A stretch of DNA of 64,000 nt from Sphingopyxis sp. JAI128 (GCF_014207235.1 NZ_JACHDA010000002.1:310001-374000); one strand, 5' to 3'; shown: positions 9,368 through 17,780, counted from the first letter of the stretch. Translations and numbers: made by a program. Notes: generated from the sequence alone by a model not told the origin.

Positions 9368-10600
9368 ATGCCTTCTTTCCGTACCGCCGCTTGGGCAGCC
9401 CTTCCGCTGATCGCGGTGTCGCTGGCGGCGCCCGCGTTGGCCGACGTCAAGGACGGGGTCGATGCCTGGCAGGCCGGCAATTATCAGGCGGCGGTCGCCG
9501 AATGGCGTCCGCTCGCGATCGCCGGCGATGCCGATGCGCAATTCAATCTCGGACAGGCGTATAAATTGGGCCGCGGCGTGCCGACCGATCTCGGCCAGGC
9601 CGAAAGCTGGTATCGCCGCGCCGCGAAACAGGGGCATCTGCAGGCCGAAGACAATCTCGGCCTCGTCCTCTTCACCGCGAACCGGCGCGAGGAAGCGATG
9701 CCCTATATTGCCCGTTCGGCCGAACGCGGCGAACCGCGCGCGCAATATGTCCTCGGCACCGCGCTCTTCAACGGCGACCTGGCGCCCCAGGACCTGCCGC
9801 GCGCCTATGCGCTGACCAAGCGCGCGAGCGACGCCGGGCTCGACATCGCCTCGGCGCGCCTCGCGCAGCTCGACCGCCTGATCCCGCTCGACCAGCGCCA
9901 GCGCGGCCTCGCCATGCTGCCCGAAATCGAAAAGAGCGAACAGCGCGCGCGCCTTGCCGCGGTGAACGCCGCGGCGCCGCCGGCGCCCAAGCCCGCGCCC
10001 GCCTCGCCGGTCAAGGTCGCCAGCCTGCCGCCGTCGACCCCCGGGACCAGCTATACGCCGCCGCCAGTCATCGCGACGCCCGCGCCTGCGCCCGTCCCGG
10101 CACCCGTGCGCCCCGCGCCGGGGCCGATCCGCAGCGTCGAGGTGCCGCCCTCGCCCGCCGCCAGCGCGGCGGCGGCCGCCGCGATCGAAGCCGCCACCGA
10201 CGCCGCGACCGCCGCGGCCGCCGCCTCCGCCGAACCCGGCACGACCTACAGCGCGCCGCCCGAAAGCGCCGATGCGCCGGCAGCGCAGCCGGCGCCCAAA
10301 CCCGCCGCCGCCGATCCGGTCAAGGTCGCCGCTGCCCCCGCCCCGGTGCGCGTCCACAGCGGCGCGGCGAGCCCCTGGCGCGCGCAGCTCGGCGCCTTCG
10401 GGGTCGAAGCGAACGCCCGCAACCTCTGGAAGTCGCTCGAACGGAAAAGCCCCGCGCTCGCCGCGCGCCAGCCCTATCTGGTCAAGAGCGGCAAGCTCAC
10501 GCGCCTCCAGGCCGGCGGCTTCGCGAACAAGGGCGAGGCCGAGAGCTTCTGCGCCGCGATGCGCAAGGACGGTCAGGCCTGTCTGGTCGTCGATAAATAA
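9368..10600 (+). CDS. Sel1-repeat and SPOR-domain secreted protein
   Basis: 410 residues. ATG at 9368 is chosen because GGAG lies six bases upstream; the TTG at 9356 would place the ribosome-binding site inside the gene. Signal peptide about residues 1-26, cleaved after APALA. Sel1-like repeats cover roughly 45-130 (FNLGQAYKLGRGVPTD, YVLGTALFNGDLAPQD). A long Pro/Ala linker follows, then a C-terminal SPOR domain (WRAQLGAFGVEANAR). Likely a periplasmic septal-wall protein. It is divergent from the ParA/SPOR operon and shares its promoter region, so the two SPOR proteins may act in the same process. Confidence 0.82.
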   Translation: MPSFRTAAWAALPLIAVSLAAPALADVKDGVDAWQAGNYQAAVAEWRPLAIAGDADAQFNLGQAYKLGRGVPTDLGQAESWYRRAAKQGHLQAEDNLGLVLFTANRREEAMPYIARSAERGEPRAQYVLGTALFNGDLAPQDLPRAYALTKRASDAGLDIASARLAQLDRLIPLDQRQRGLAMLPEIEKSEQRARLAAVNAAAPPAPKPAPASPVKVASLPPSTPGTSYTPPPVIATPAPAPVPAPVRPAPGPIRSVEVPPSPAASAAAAAAIEAATDAATAAAAASAEPGTTYSAPPESADAPAAQPAPKPAAADPVKVAAAPAPVRVHSGAASPWRAQLGAFGVEANARNLWKSLERKSPALAARQPYLVKSGKLTRLQAGGFANKGEAESFCAAMRKDGQACLVVDK

Positions 10601-10607
10601 TCATCGA

Positions 10608-10740
10608 CCCTCCCTGTCGCGCCGCGATGGGGAGGTGGCAGCACGAGGTACCGACGGAAGGGGCCATGGAGCACTCTTGCGGCCGCTCCACCATTCGTTT
10701 CGCGAACGCCCCCTCCCCATGGCTTCGCCACGGGGAGCAT
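10608..10740. repeat. Type A long hairpin repeat, copy 1
   Basis: Begins CCCTCCCTGTCGCGCCGCGA and ends CCATGGCTTCGCCACGGGGA. The ends are complementary and internal smaller palindromes give a branched hairpin. It is one of seven diverged copies in the window and occupies the gap between the convergent Sel1/SPOR and beta-lactamase genes. Confidence 0.8.
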
Positions 10741-10746
10741 ATTGCA

Positions 10747-11616
10747 TCATTTCACCGTGCCTGCCTTTTCCCCGGCCAGCCGCTTCGCCAGCGCCGTGCG
10801 CGACCGGTCGGCATAGGCGCGGCACGCGCCCGGCGTGTCGTTAAACCGCCCCGGCCCCGCATTGTCGGGATGCGCGGCGATCAATATGTCGCACGGCATC
10901 GCATCCATCGTGCGATAGCTTTTCCGAAAGCCGGCAACGAACGCCGCGCCGGCCTTTGAGGTAAAACGATAGCCGTCGGCAGACACGGGGTTAAGGCTCG
11001 ACGCAAAGACCACCGTCTTGCACGCGCCGCCCTCGCACGCCCGCCAACGCCAGCTCATGCTGCCCATCGTGTGTCCCGGCGTCGCGACCGCGGTGATCGC
11101 CGCCGTGCCCAGCTTCAGCACCTCGCCGTCCTTCGCGACGCGCACATCGGCCACCGCCGGCCAGCTGCCGCCATAGGCCAGCTGCGGATCATCCGGCGCG
11201 AGCCGCCCCATGCGCAGCCCCTCGGCGCCGCGCTTGCTCGCCACCACCGTCGCGCCGGTATCGCGCGCCAGCGCGGCGATCCCGCCCGCATGGTCGAAAT
11301 GCGGCTCGGTGCTCAGAATAAATTTGATGTCTTTGGGGTCGAACCCCAGCCGCCGGACATTGGCGAGGATCGCGGGCGCCGCCTGCGGCAGCGCGCCGTC
11401 GACCAGCACCAGCCCGTCGCCCGTGTCGATCAGCGCGACGCTCATCCCGGCAAAGCCGACGAGATAGGTGTTGCCAAAGATTTTCTCCGGCTCTGCGGGC
11501 TTCAACCATTCGTCGGACCGCGACGTGGTGATCGGCTGCGTCAGCGGATCGACCGCCGGAACCGGCGCCGCGCTCGCCCCCGCGACCCATAAGAACAAGC
11601 GGATTGCTTCGATCAT
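10747..11616 (-). CDS. Subclass B3 metallo-beta-lactamase, B3-E variant
   Basis: 289 residues with a signal peptide ending ASA-AP (about residue 17), so periplasmic. The usual B3 HxHxDH motif reads E104-P-H106-F-D108-H109 (TEPHFDHAGG). H182 lies in TPGHTMGSMSW and H249 in AAHPDN. The zinc ligands would thus be E104/H106/H182 and D108/H109/H249. B3 enzymes hydrolyse beta-lactams including carbapenems; Glu at the first ligand defines the B3-E group (I recall SIE-1 of Sphingobium indicum). ATG at 11616 has AGGGAG about eight bases upstream; an ATG at 11622 is too close to it. Divergent from an AmpR-type regulator, which argues for a true inducible lactamase rather than a generic MBL-fold hydrolase. 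Confidence 0.85.
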   Translation of the reverse strand: MIEAIRLFLWVAGASAAPVPAVDPLTQPITTSRSDEWLKPAEPEKIFGNTYLVGFAGMSVALIDTGDGLVLVDGALPQAAPAILANVRRLGFDPKDIKFILSTEPHFDHAGGIAALARDTGATVVASKRGAEGLRMGRLAPDDPQLAYGGSWPAVADVRVAKDGEVLKLGTAAITAVATPGHTMGSMSWRWRACEGGACKTVVFASSLNPVSADGYRFTSKAGAAFVAGFRKSYRTMDAMPCDILIAAHPDNAGPGRFNDTPGACRAYADRSRTALAKRLAGEKAGTVK

Positions 11617-11659
11617 CTTCATCTCCCTTCGCGCCGAAAATGCCAATCGATCGCCTCCG

Positions 11660-11695
11660 CGACAAAGCATCATTTCTCGACAAAGCCATGAAAAT
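11660..11695. promoter_or_regulatory. Candidate AmpR operator between ampR and the lactamase
   Basis: The 94-base divergent intergenic region contains two direct copies of CGACAAAGC (11660 and 11678, 18 bases start to start). An imperfect dyad ATTTC-N13-GAAAAT (11672-11695) overlaps the second copy. LysR-type regulators bind T-N11-A dyads in such divergent promoters. Operator assignment is inference from position and symmetry. Confidence 0.4.
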
Positions 11696-11710
11696 AATTG
11701 ATGACGAACC

Positions 11711-12586
11711 ATGGATCGCGCCCAGCTCCCGCTCAACGCCCTCCGCGCCTTCGAGGCGGCGGCACGCCATCTCAACTTCACCCGCGCGGGGCTCGAACTC
11801 CATGTCAGCCAGGGCGCGGTCAGTCATCAGGTCGCCGAGCTCGAACGCCGCCTCGGCACGCGTCTCTTCCACCGCCTGCCGCGCGGCCTCGCGCTCACCG
11901 ACGAAGGCCATGCGCTCGTCCCCGTCGTCGCCGATGCCTTCGACCGCGTCGCCGCGACGCTCGATCAATATGCGGACGGCCGTTTCCGCGAGGTGCTGAA
12001 AGTCGGCGTCGTCGGCACCTTCGCGACCGGCTGGCTGCTCCCGCGCCTCGATGCCTTCGCACGCGCGCATCCGGCGATCGACCTGCGCATCGCCACCAAC
12101 AACAACCGCGTCGATCTCGCCGGCGAAGCGCTCGATTATGCGATCCGCTTCGGCGACGGCGCGTGGCACGGCACCCACGCCGAACCGCTCGTCGCCGCGC
12201 CGCTGGCGCCGCTCTGTACGCCCGCGGTCGCCGCGCGGCTCAAATCGCCCGCCGACTTGGTTTCGGAACGGCTGCTGCGCTCGTACCGCGCCGACGAATG
12301 GGCGCTCTGGTTCGCCGCCGCGGGCGTGCCCCTGCCCGTGCTGCGCGGCCCGATGTTCGACAGTTCGGCGCTGATGGCGGCGGCGGCGGCGGCGGGTCAG
12401 GGCGTCGCGCTCGCCCCGCCGTCGATGTTTTCCCGCGATCTCGCCGCCGAACGGCTCGTCCAGCCCTTCGGGCTCCAGATCGACGCCGGGCGCTACTGGC
12501 TCACCCGCCTGATGTCGCGCGCCGAAAGCGACGCGATGCGGCGGTTTCGCGGCTGGCTGGCCGATGAAATCGCCGCCGGCGCCTGA
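11711..12586 (+). CDS. ampR: AmpR-type LysR transcriptional regulator
   Basis: 291 residues: N-terminal winged HTH (about residues 8-65) and a LysR effector domain. Signature stretches match AmpR closely: PLNALRAFEAAARHLNFTRA, KVGVVGTFATGWLLP, NNNRVDLAGEALDYAIR, LLRSYRADEWALWF, and FDSSALMAAAAAAGQGVALAP. AmpR senses muropeptides and activates a divergent beta-lactamase gene; here the divergent gene is a class B3 enzyme. GcvA is a close relative, but the match through the effector domain and the neighbour both favour AmpR. ATG start at 11711. Confidence 0.88.
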   Translation: MDRAQLPLNALRAFEAAARHLNFTRAGLELHVSQGAVSHQVAELERRLGTRLFHRLPRGLALTDEGHALVPVVADAFDRVAATLDQYADGRFREVLKVGVVGTFATGWLLPRLDAFARAHPAIDLRIATNNNRVDLAGEALDYAIRFGDGAWHGTHAEPLVAAPLAPLCTPAVAARLKSPADLVSERLLRSYRADEWALWFAAAGVPLPVLRGPMFDSSALMAAAAAAGQGVALAPPSMFSRDLAAERLVQPFGLQIDAGRYWLTRLMSRAESDAMRRFRGWLADEIAAGA

Positions 12587-12628
12587 CGCCACTGGACAGC
12601 GGGGCCGTCGCGCCGCTACCGGCGCGCC

Positions 12629-12835
12629 ATGGGTATCACCGCGACAATCATGAACATCGCCACGGGCCAGCCGATTCAGAAAATGAGCTTCGGCCGCATG
12701 CCGAAACCATGGGCCAGCTTCAACCTCGCCACCGGCGAACTCGTCACCGCCGAACGGATCGACGTGGGCAAGCCCGAACCCGGCAAATTCGCCGCGCCGG
12801 TGCATGTGTGGGTCAAGGTCAAGCCGCCCGCCTGA
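12629..12835 (+). CDS. Hypothetical 68-residue protein
   Basis: Short open frame with strong GC at third codon positions throughout, so probably real. It has no signal peptide, membrane segment or recognisable domain. The sequence MGITATIMNIATGQPIQKMS looks like the edge of a small beta-rich fold. It lies 42 bases after ampR with no clear ribosome-binding site; co-transcription with ampR is possible. Confidence 0.5.
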   Translation: MGITATIMNIATGQPIQKMSFGRMPKPWASFNLATGELVTAERIDVGKPEPGKFAAPVHVWVKVKPPA

Positions 12836-12971
12836 CCCGCGATCGTCCCGCCGAGGGCGCGCCGCCTGCATCTCTCCGCCCCGGACGGTTCCGCAGCCAA
12901 GTTAACACCATAAACACAGGCTCCGCTCGAACGCCGCCGATGTTAACATTGTCAAGACTGCGGACGGAGCC

Positions 12972-13323
12972 TCACGCGCGCAGGATTTTCTCCATCTTCT
13001 TCCCGCGCGCGAGCTCGTCGATCAGCTTGTCGAGATAGCGGATTTCCTTCATCAGCGGGTCCTCGACAGTTTCGACCCGGATCCCGCAGATCACGCCGGT
13101 GATCAGCGCGCGCGCCGGGTTGAGCTTCGGCGCCGCCGCAAAGAAATCCTCGAATGTGGTGCCCTTCGCCAGCTCGGCCTCCAGCGCCGTCTGGCTATAA
13201 CCCGTCAGCCAGCGGAAAATCTCGTCCACCTCGGCCTTGGTCCGCCCCTTCTTCTCGGCCTTGGCAATATAATGCGGATAAACGCTCGCGACGCTGATCG
13301 AAAAGATACGGTGTTCTGGTCAT
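12972..13323 (-). pseudogene. DUF2200 protein with one-base insertion near codon 3
   Basis: The frame ending at 12972 encodes a DUF2200 protein: [20 protein letters not shown], then [19 protein letters not shown], to the C-terminus KKMEKILRA. No in-frame ATG/GTG/TTG precedes the HRIF segment. An ATG at 13323 followed by ACC would give M-T-E-H-R-I-F if one A (near 13317, within ACCAGAACACC) were removed, restoring a 116-residue protein of normal family length. As written, ribosomes would have to start internally at GTG 13229 and lose the conserved first 30 residues. This is either a true frameshift or a base-call error. Confidence 0.7.
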
Positions 13324-13377
13324 GCGACTCTCCCGCAAGCAACATAGCGCGGCGTAGCCCGATCGGCACCCTATGTC

Positions 13378-13512
13378 TGTTTTGGGGTGGGGAGCCGGCA
13401 CAGTCAGCTCCGCCGCCGCATGCGGCGGTGAAGGGGCTGCGACGTCGCGCCATCACCCCCTCCCTCAGCGCTTCGCGCTGCCACCTCCCCATGGCTTCGC
13501 CAAAGGGAGGAT
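13378..13512. repeat. Type D word followed by Type A hairpin repeat, copy 2
   Basis: The left part (13381-13410), beginning TTTGGGGTGGGGAGCCGGCA, recurs at 42981-43010. The right part contains CCCCCTCCCTCAGCGCTTCG and ends TGGCTTCGCCAAAGGGAGGA, the Type A core in reverse orientation. It lies between the DUF2200 gene start and the serB stop. Nothing else is seen in the 13324-13553 gap. Confidence 0.75.
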
Positions 13513-13553
13513 GTTCGGTCGGCAACCGGTCGCTACCCGACGCCCGCCAATTC

Positions 13554-14438
13554 CTACCCCATCACCCACTGCCGCCGCGAATAGCCCTGTGCCCACAGCA
13601 GCGCGGTCAAGTCATGGTGCCGGATCACCGCCGCCGCGGCCTCGCCCGCCGAGGGATGCGGATAATAGCCGACCCCCAGCCCCGCCGCGGTGATCATCGG
13701 GATATCGTTCGCGCCGTCCCCCACCGCCAGCGTCTCGGCGAGCGGCAGGCCGTGCGCCGCGGCCACCGCCTTCAGCGTTTCGAGCTTCGCCGAGCTGTCG
13801 ACGATCGGCTCGCGCACCCGGCCGGTCAGCTTGCCGCCCGCAATCTCCAGCTCGTTCGCGACCACCTTGTCGAACCCGATCGCCTCGCCCACCGGCCCCG
13901 CAAAGGCGGTGAAGCCGCCCGATACCAGCACCGAATGGGCGCCGTGCGCCTTCATCGTCTGCACCAGCGTCCGCGCGCCGCGCGTCAGCTTCACCCGCTC
14001 CATGCGGCAATCGGCAAGCACCGTCTCGGCCATCCCGGCGAGCAGCCCGACGCGCTCTTCCAGCGCCGCGCGAAAATCGAGCTCGCCGCGCATCGCGCGT
14101 TCGGTGATCGCCGCGATCTCGGGCTTCAGCCCCGCATAATCGGCCAGCTCGTCGATGCATTCGACCGTGATCATCGTCGAATCCATGTCGGCGATGATCA
14201 GCTTCTTCGTCCGGTCGCCCAAGGGCTGGACGACGATGTCGAGCGCGCCATGGTCCATCTGCGCCAATTCCTTGCGCGCGCTGACCAGGCTGCCCTGAAA
14301 GACGACATCGGCGGCGTCATGTTCGTCGAGCCAGTGCGGCGCGCCGACGTCGTGCCCCGTCGCGTCGAGCCGGTCGATCGCTTCGCGAACCACCTCGTCG
14401 GTCAGCTTTCCGGCTGCTATCAGCGTCGCGACGAACAT
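13554..14438 (-). CDS. serB: Phosphoserine phosphatase
   Basis: Hydrolyses O-phosphoserine to serine, the last step of serine synthesis. 294 residues: an N-terminal ACT-like region, then a HAD domain with the nucleophile motif DMDSTMI, the Ser/Thr motif [10 protein letters not shown], and [10 protein letters not shown] near the C-terminus. ATG at 14438 has GGAG upstream and matches the family's usual start; the longer frame runs into miaA. Its start codon overlaps the miaA start codon on the other strand. Confidence 0.93.
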   Translation of the reverse strand: MFVATLIAAGKLTDEVVREAIDRLDATGHDVGAPHWLDEHDAADVVFQGSLVSARKELAQMDHGALDIVVQPLGDRTKKLIIADMDSTMITVECIDELADYAGLKPEIAAITERAMRGELDFRAALEERVGLLAGMAETVLADCRMERVKLTRGARTLVQTMKAHGAHSVLVSGGFTAFAGPVGEAIGFDKVVANELEIAGGKLTGRVREPIVDSSAKLETLKAVAAAHGLPLAETLAVGDGANDIPMITAAGLGVGYYPHPSAGEAAAAVIRHHDLTALLWAQGYSRRQWVMG

Positions 14439-15399
14439 GGCATCTCCTTCTTTCTCGACCGCCAAAGCGCGGCTGCCCGTGGCACTTATCGCCGGACCCA
14501 CCGCCAGCGGCAAGAGCGCTTTGGCCGTCGCGCTCGCAAAATCGCTTGGGAACGGGACGGTTATCAATGCCGACGCGAGCCAGGTCTATGCCGACCTCGC
14601 GATCCTGTCGGCGCGCCCGACCGCGGACGAGATGGCCGGCGTGCCCCACCGCCTGTTCGGCCATGTCGACGCATCGCAGGCGCACAATGCCGCGCGCTGG
14701 GCGGGCGAAGCGCGGCGCGTCATGGCCGAAACCCATGCCGCGGGCGGGGTGCCGGTCCTCGTCGGGGGGACGGGGCTTTACTTGCGCACGCTGCTGTTCG
14801 GCATCGCGCCGGTGCCCGAAATCGACCCCGGCATCCGCGACGCCGTCCGCGCGATGAGCGTTGCCGAGGCGCATGCCGCGCTCGCCATCGCCGATCCCGC
14901 CGCCGCCGCGCGCCTCAATCCCGCCGACGGCACGCGCGTTGCGCGCGCGCTCGAGGTCGTGCGTTCGACCGGCCGCCCGCTCGCCGATTGGCAGCAGGCG
15001 CGCGAGGGCGGCATCGCGGACGATATCGCGCTCGCGCCGCTCATCCTCCTGCCGCCGCGCGACTGGCTGCGCGCGCGCTGCGATACCCGCCTCGTCCAGA
15101 TGTTCGCGGGCGGCGCGGTCGAAGAGGCGCGGGCCCTGCTCGCGCGCCATCTCGACCCCGACCTGCCCGCGATGCGCGCGATCGGCGTGCCGCAGATCGC
15201 GCGCTATCTCGCCGGGGAGACCGACCGCATCGACGCGCTCGAAGCGGCCCAGGCGGCGACGCGCCAATATGCAAAACGCCAATATACGTGGTTTCGCCAT
15301 CAGCCCCCTGCCGACTGGCCGCGTTACGTCGAGTCATTAAACATCGATTCTATTGATCGATTTGCAATAATATTACGTGATAGACTGTTGACAGGATAG
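14437..15399 (+). CDS. miaA: tRNA dimethylallyltransferase
   Basis: Adds a dimethylallyl group to A37 of tRNAs reading UNN codons. 320 residues with the P-loop [11 protein letters not shown] near residue 20, the substrate motif [20 protein letters not shown], and [14 protein letters not shown] near the C-terminus. The ATG (14437) lies in the tetranucleotide CATG that also forms the serB start on the other strand, and no Shine-Dalgarno is evident. The last 20 codons are unusually AT-rich because they contain the presumed ilvB promoter. Confidence 0.93.
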   Translation: MASPSFSTAKARLPVALIAGPTASGKSALAVALAKSLGNGTVINADASQVYADLAILSARPTADEMAGVPHRLFGHVDASQAHNAARWAGEARRVMAETHAAGGVPVLVGGTGLYLRTLLFGIAPVPEIDPGIRDAVRAMSVAEAHAALAIADPAAAARLNPADGTRVARALEVVRSTGRPLADWQQAREGGIADDIALAPLILLPPRDWLRARCDTRLVQMFAGGAVEEARALLARHLDPDLPAMRAIGVPQIARYLAGETDRIDALEAAQAATRQYAKRQYTWFRHQPPADWPRYVESLNIDSIDRFAIILRDRLLTG

Positions 15400-15416
15400 A
15401 ATCATACACCTATTGC
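15388..15416 (+). promoter_or_regulatory. Candidate sigma-70 promoter for ilvBN
   Basis: Consensus -35 TTGACA (15388-15393), 17-base spacer, and weaker -10 TATTGC (15411-15416), preceded by an AT-rich tract resembling an UP element. The -35 overlaps the miaA stop codon. Predicted start is about 15423, just before the hairpin at 15430. Confidence 0.5.
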
Positions 15417-15429
15417 CCGCAACCCTGTT

Positions 15430-15453
15430 GCAGCGCACAAGCGCTGCGTTTTT
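15430..15453 (+). terminator. Rho-independent terminator/attenuator between miaA and ilvB
   Basis: Perfect stem GCAGCGC/GCGCTGC with ACAA tetraloop followed by GTTTTT. It lies 30 bases after the miaA stop and 20 bases before the ilvB start. It would terminate miaA transcripts. If the promoter at 15388 is used, the hairpin lies in the ilvB leader and could attenuate it. Confidence 0.75.
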
Positions 15454-15473
15454 GCGTGGAAAGGAAGTTCGTC

Positions 15474-17228
15474 GTGACGGAAATGAGCGGTGCCGACATG
15501 GTGGTTCAGGCGCTGGTCGACCTCGGGGTCGATACGGTGTTCGGCTATCCGGGCGGCGCGGTCCTTCCGATCTACGACGCGCTCTTCAACCATCCGTCGA
15601 TCAAGCATATCCTCGTCCGCCACGAACAGGCGGCGACGCACGCGGCCGAAGGCTATGCGCGCTCGACGGGCAAGCCCGGCGTCGTGCTCGTCACCTCGGG
15701 CCCCGGCGCGACCAACGCCGTCACCGGCATCACCGACGCTTTGCTCGATTCGATCCCGATGGTCGTGCTGACCGGGCAGGTGCCGACGACCTTGATCGGC
15801 ACCGACGCGTTCCAGGAATGCGACACGGTCGGTATCACGCGCCACTGCACCAAGCATAATTATCTCGTGATGGACCCCGACCGGCTCGGCCCAATCATCC
15901 ACGAGGCCTTTCATATCGCGACGCACGGGCGTCCCGGCCCGGTGGTGATCGACATCCCGAAAAATGTGCAGGTCGCAACCGGCACCTATTCGGTGCCCGA
16001 ATTCATCCAGCACAACAGCTACCGCCCGCAGGTCGAACCCGACGCCGATGCCATTGCGCAAGCGATCGACATGATCGCCGCGTCCGAACGCCCGATCTTC
16101 TACACCGGCGGCGGCGTGATCAACGCGGGGCCCGATGCCAGCGCGGCGCTGCGCCAGCTCGTGTCGCTCACCGGCGCGCCGGTGACCTCGACCTTGATGG
16201 GGCTCGGCGCCTTCCCGTCGGACGATCCCAAATGGCTCGGCATGCTCGGCATGCACGGCACCTATGAATCGAACATGGCGATGAACCGCGCCGACCTGAT
16301 CATCGCGGTCGGCGCGCGCTTCGACGACCGCGTGACCGGCCGTCTCGACGCCTTTTCGCCCGATTCGAAGAAGATACACATCGACATCGATCGCAGCTCG
16401 ATCAACAAGATCGTGCCCGTCGACCTCGCCGTGGTGGGCGACGCGGGCCGCGCGCTCGATGCGCTGATCGCCGGGTGGCAGGCGAAGAAGCTGTCGGCGC
16501 GCGACTATGGCGAATGGTGGCGCCGCATCGACGGCTGGCGCGCGACGCGCTGCCTCGACTTCCCCGAAAAAAAGGAACCGGACGCCGCGATCATGCCGCA
16601 GCGCGCGGTGAAGGCGCTGTTCGACGCGACGCGCGGGCGCGATCCGATCATCACGACCGAGGTCGGCCAGCACCAGATGTGGGCGGCGCAGCATTTCGGC
16701 TTCGCGGCGCCCAACCGCTGGCTCACCTCGGGCGGGCTCGGCACGATGGGTTATGGTTTCCCCGCCGCCGTCGGCGCGCAGATCGCGCACCCCGGCCGCC
16801 TCGTCGTCTGCATCGCGGGCGAAGCCTCGCTCCAGATGAACATCCAGGAAATGGGCACGGTCAGCCAGTACCGCCTTCCGGTGAAGATCTTCATCCTCAA
16901 TAACGAGTGGATGGGGATGGTCCGCCAGTGGCAGGAGCTGACCTACGAAAGCCGCTATTCGAACAGCTATTCGGACAGCCTGCCCGATTTCGTGAAGCTC
17001 GCCGACGCCTATGGCTGGACGGGCCTGCGCATCGACACGCTGGGCGAACTCGAAGCGGGCATCCAGACGATGATCGACACGCCGGGCCCGGTGATCGTCG
17101 ATTGCCGCGTCGCGCAGCTCGCCAACTGCTTCCCGATGATCCCATCGGGCGCCGCGCATACCGACATGATCCTCCAGCCGAACGATATTGTCGGCACGAT
17201 GGACGACGAAGCCAAGGCACTGGTGTAA
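15474..17228 (+). CDS. ilvB: Acetolactate synthase large subunit
   Basis: ThDP/FAD enzyme condensing pyruvate (or pyruvate plus 2-oxobutyrate) in valine, leucine and isoleucine synthesis. 584 residues: N-terminal ThDP domain (GYPGGAVLPIYDALF; HEQAATHAAEGYARSTGKPG), central FAD domain (LMGLGAFPSDD), and C-terminal ThDP domain. GTG at 15474 has GGAAAGGAAG six bases upstream; the GTG at 15456 lies before that site. One oddity: the cofactor motif usually written GDGS reads GEAS (AGEASLQMNIQE), a conservative Asp-to-Glu change at a metal ligand. Forms an operon with ilvN three bases downstream. Confidence 0.95.
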   Translation: MTEMSGADMVVQALVDLGVDTVFGYPGGAVLPIYDALFNHPSIKHILVRHEQAATHAAEGYARSTGKPGVVLVTSGPGATNAVTGITDALLDSIPMVVLTGQVPTTLIGTDAFQECDTVGITRHCTKHNYLVMDPDRLGPIIHEAFHIATHGRPGPVVIDIPKNVQVATGTYSVPEFIQHNSYRPQVEPDADAIAQAIDMIAASERPIFYTGGGVINAGPDASAALRQLVSLTGAPVTSTLMGLGAFPSDDPKWLGMLGMHGTYESNMAMNRADLIIAVGARFDDRVTGRLDAFSPDSKKIHIDIDRSSINKIVPVDLAVVGDAGRALDALIAGWQAKKLSARDYGEWWRRIDGWRATRCLDFPEKKEPDAAIMPQRAVKALFDATRGRDPIITTEVGQHQMWAAQHFGFAAPNRWLTSGGLGTMGYGFPAAVGAQIAHPGRLVVCIAGEASLQMNIQEMGTVSQYRLPVKIFILNNEWMGMVRQWQELTYESRYSNSYSDSLPDFVKLADAYGWTGLRIDTLGELEAGIQTMIDTPGPVIVDCRVAQLANCFPMIPSGAAHTDMILQPNDIVGTMDDEAKALV

Positions 17229-17231
17229 AAC

Positions 17232-17750
17232 ATGAAAATCAAGACCGAAGCCGGCGAGCGCCATGTGCTCGCCATCACCGTCGACAACGAGGCGGGGGTG
17301 CTCGCCAAGATCACCGGCCTGTTCACCGCGCGCGGCTATAATATCGAAAGCCTGACCGTGGCCGACATCACCGCCGATCATGCGCTGTCGCGGATCACCA
17401 TCGTCACCTCGGGCCCGCCGCCGATCATCGACCAGATCATCGCGCAGCTCGACCGGCTGGTGCCCGTCCACCGCGTCGTCGACCTCAACGACGCGGACGA
17501 CGCGCATGTCGAGCGCGAGATCGCGCTGGTCAAGGTCGCGGGCACCGGCGACAAAAGGATCGAGGCGCTGCGCATGGCCGATGTGTTCCGCGCCAAGGTC
17601 GTCGACACGACGCTGTCGAGCTTCATCTTCGAAATCACCGGGACGAGCGACAAGGTCGACCGCTTCATCGCCTTGATGCGCGAATGCGGGCTGGTCGAAG
17701 TCGGGCGCACCGGCGTCGTCGCCATCGCCCGCGGGCCGGAGGCGCTTTAG
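17232..17750 (+). CDS. ilvN: Acetolactate synthase small (regulatory) subunit
   Basis: 172 residues: N-terminal ACT domain (HVLAITVDNEAGVLAKITGL, then FTARGYNIESLTV) and the C-terminal ALS small-subunit domain (MADVFRAKVVDTTLSSFIFE). It confers valine feedback inhibition and stimulates IlvB. Starts three bases after ilvB, so translationally coupled. Length is typical. Confidence 0.95.
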   Translation: MKIKTEAGERHVLAITVDNEAGVLAKITGLFTARGYNIESLTVADITADHALSRITIVTSGPPPIIDQIIAQLDRLVPVHRVVDLNDADDAHVEREIALVKVAGTGDKRIEALRMADVFRAKVVDTTLSSFIFEITGTSDKVDRFIALMRECGLVEVGRTGVVAIARGPEAL

Positions 17751-17780
17751 AGTTTCAACGGGAATGACGGTCCAACTATC

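Noticed and set aside
11189..12871. 560-codon minus-strand frame across the ampR region
   Set aside because: It overlaps ampR antisense and runs out of frame into the lactamase gene; no domain can be recognised in it.
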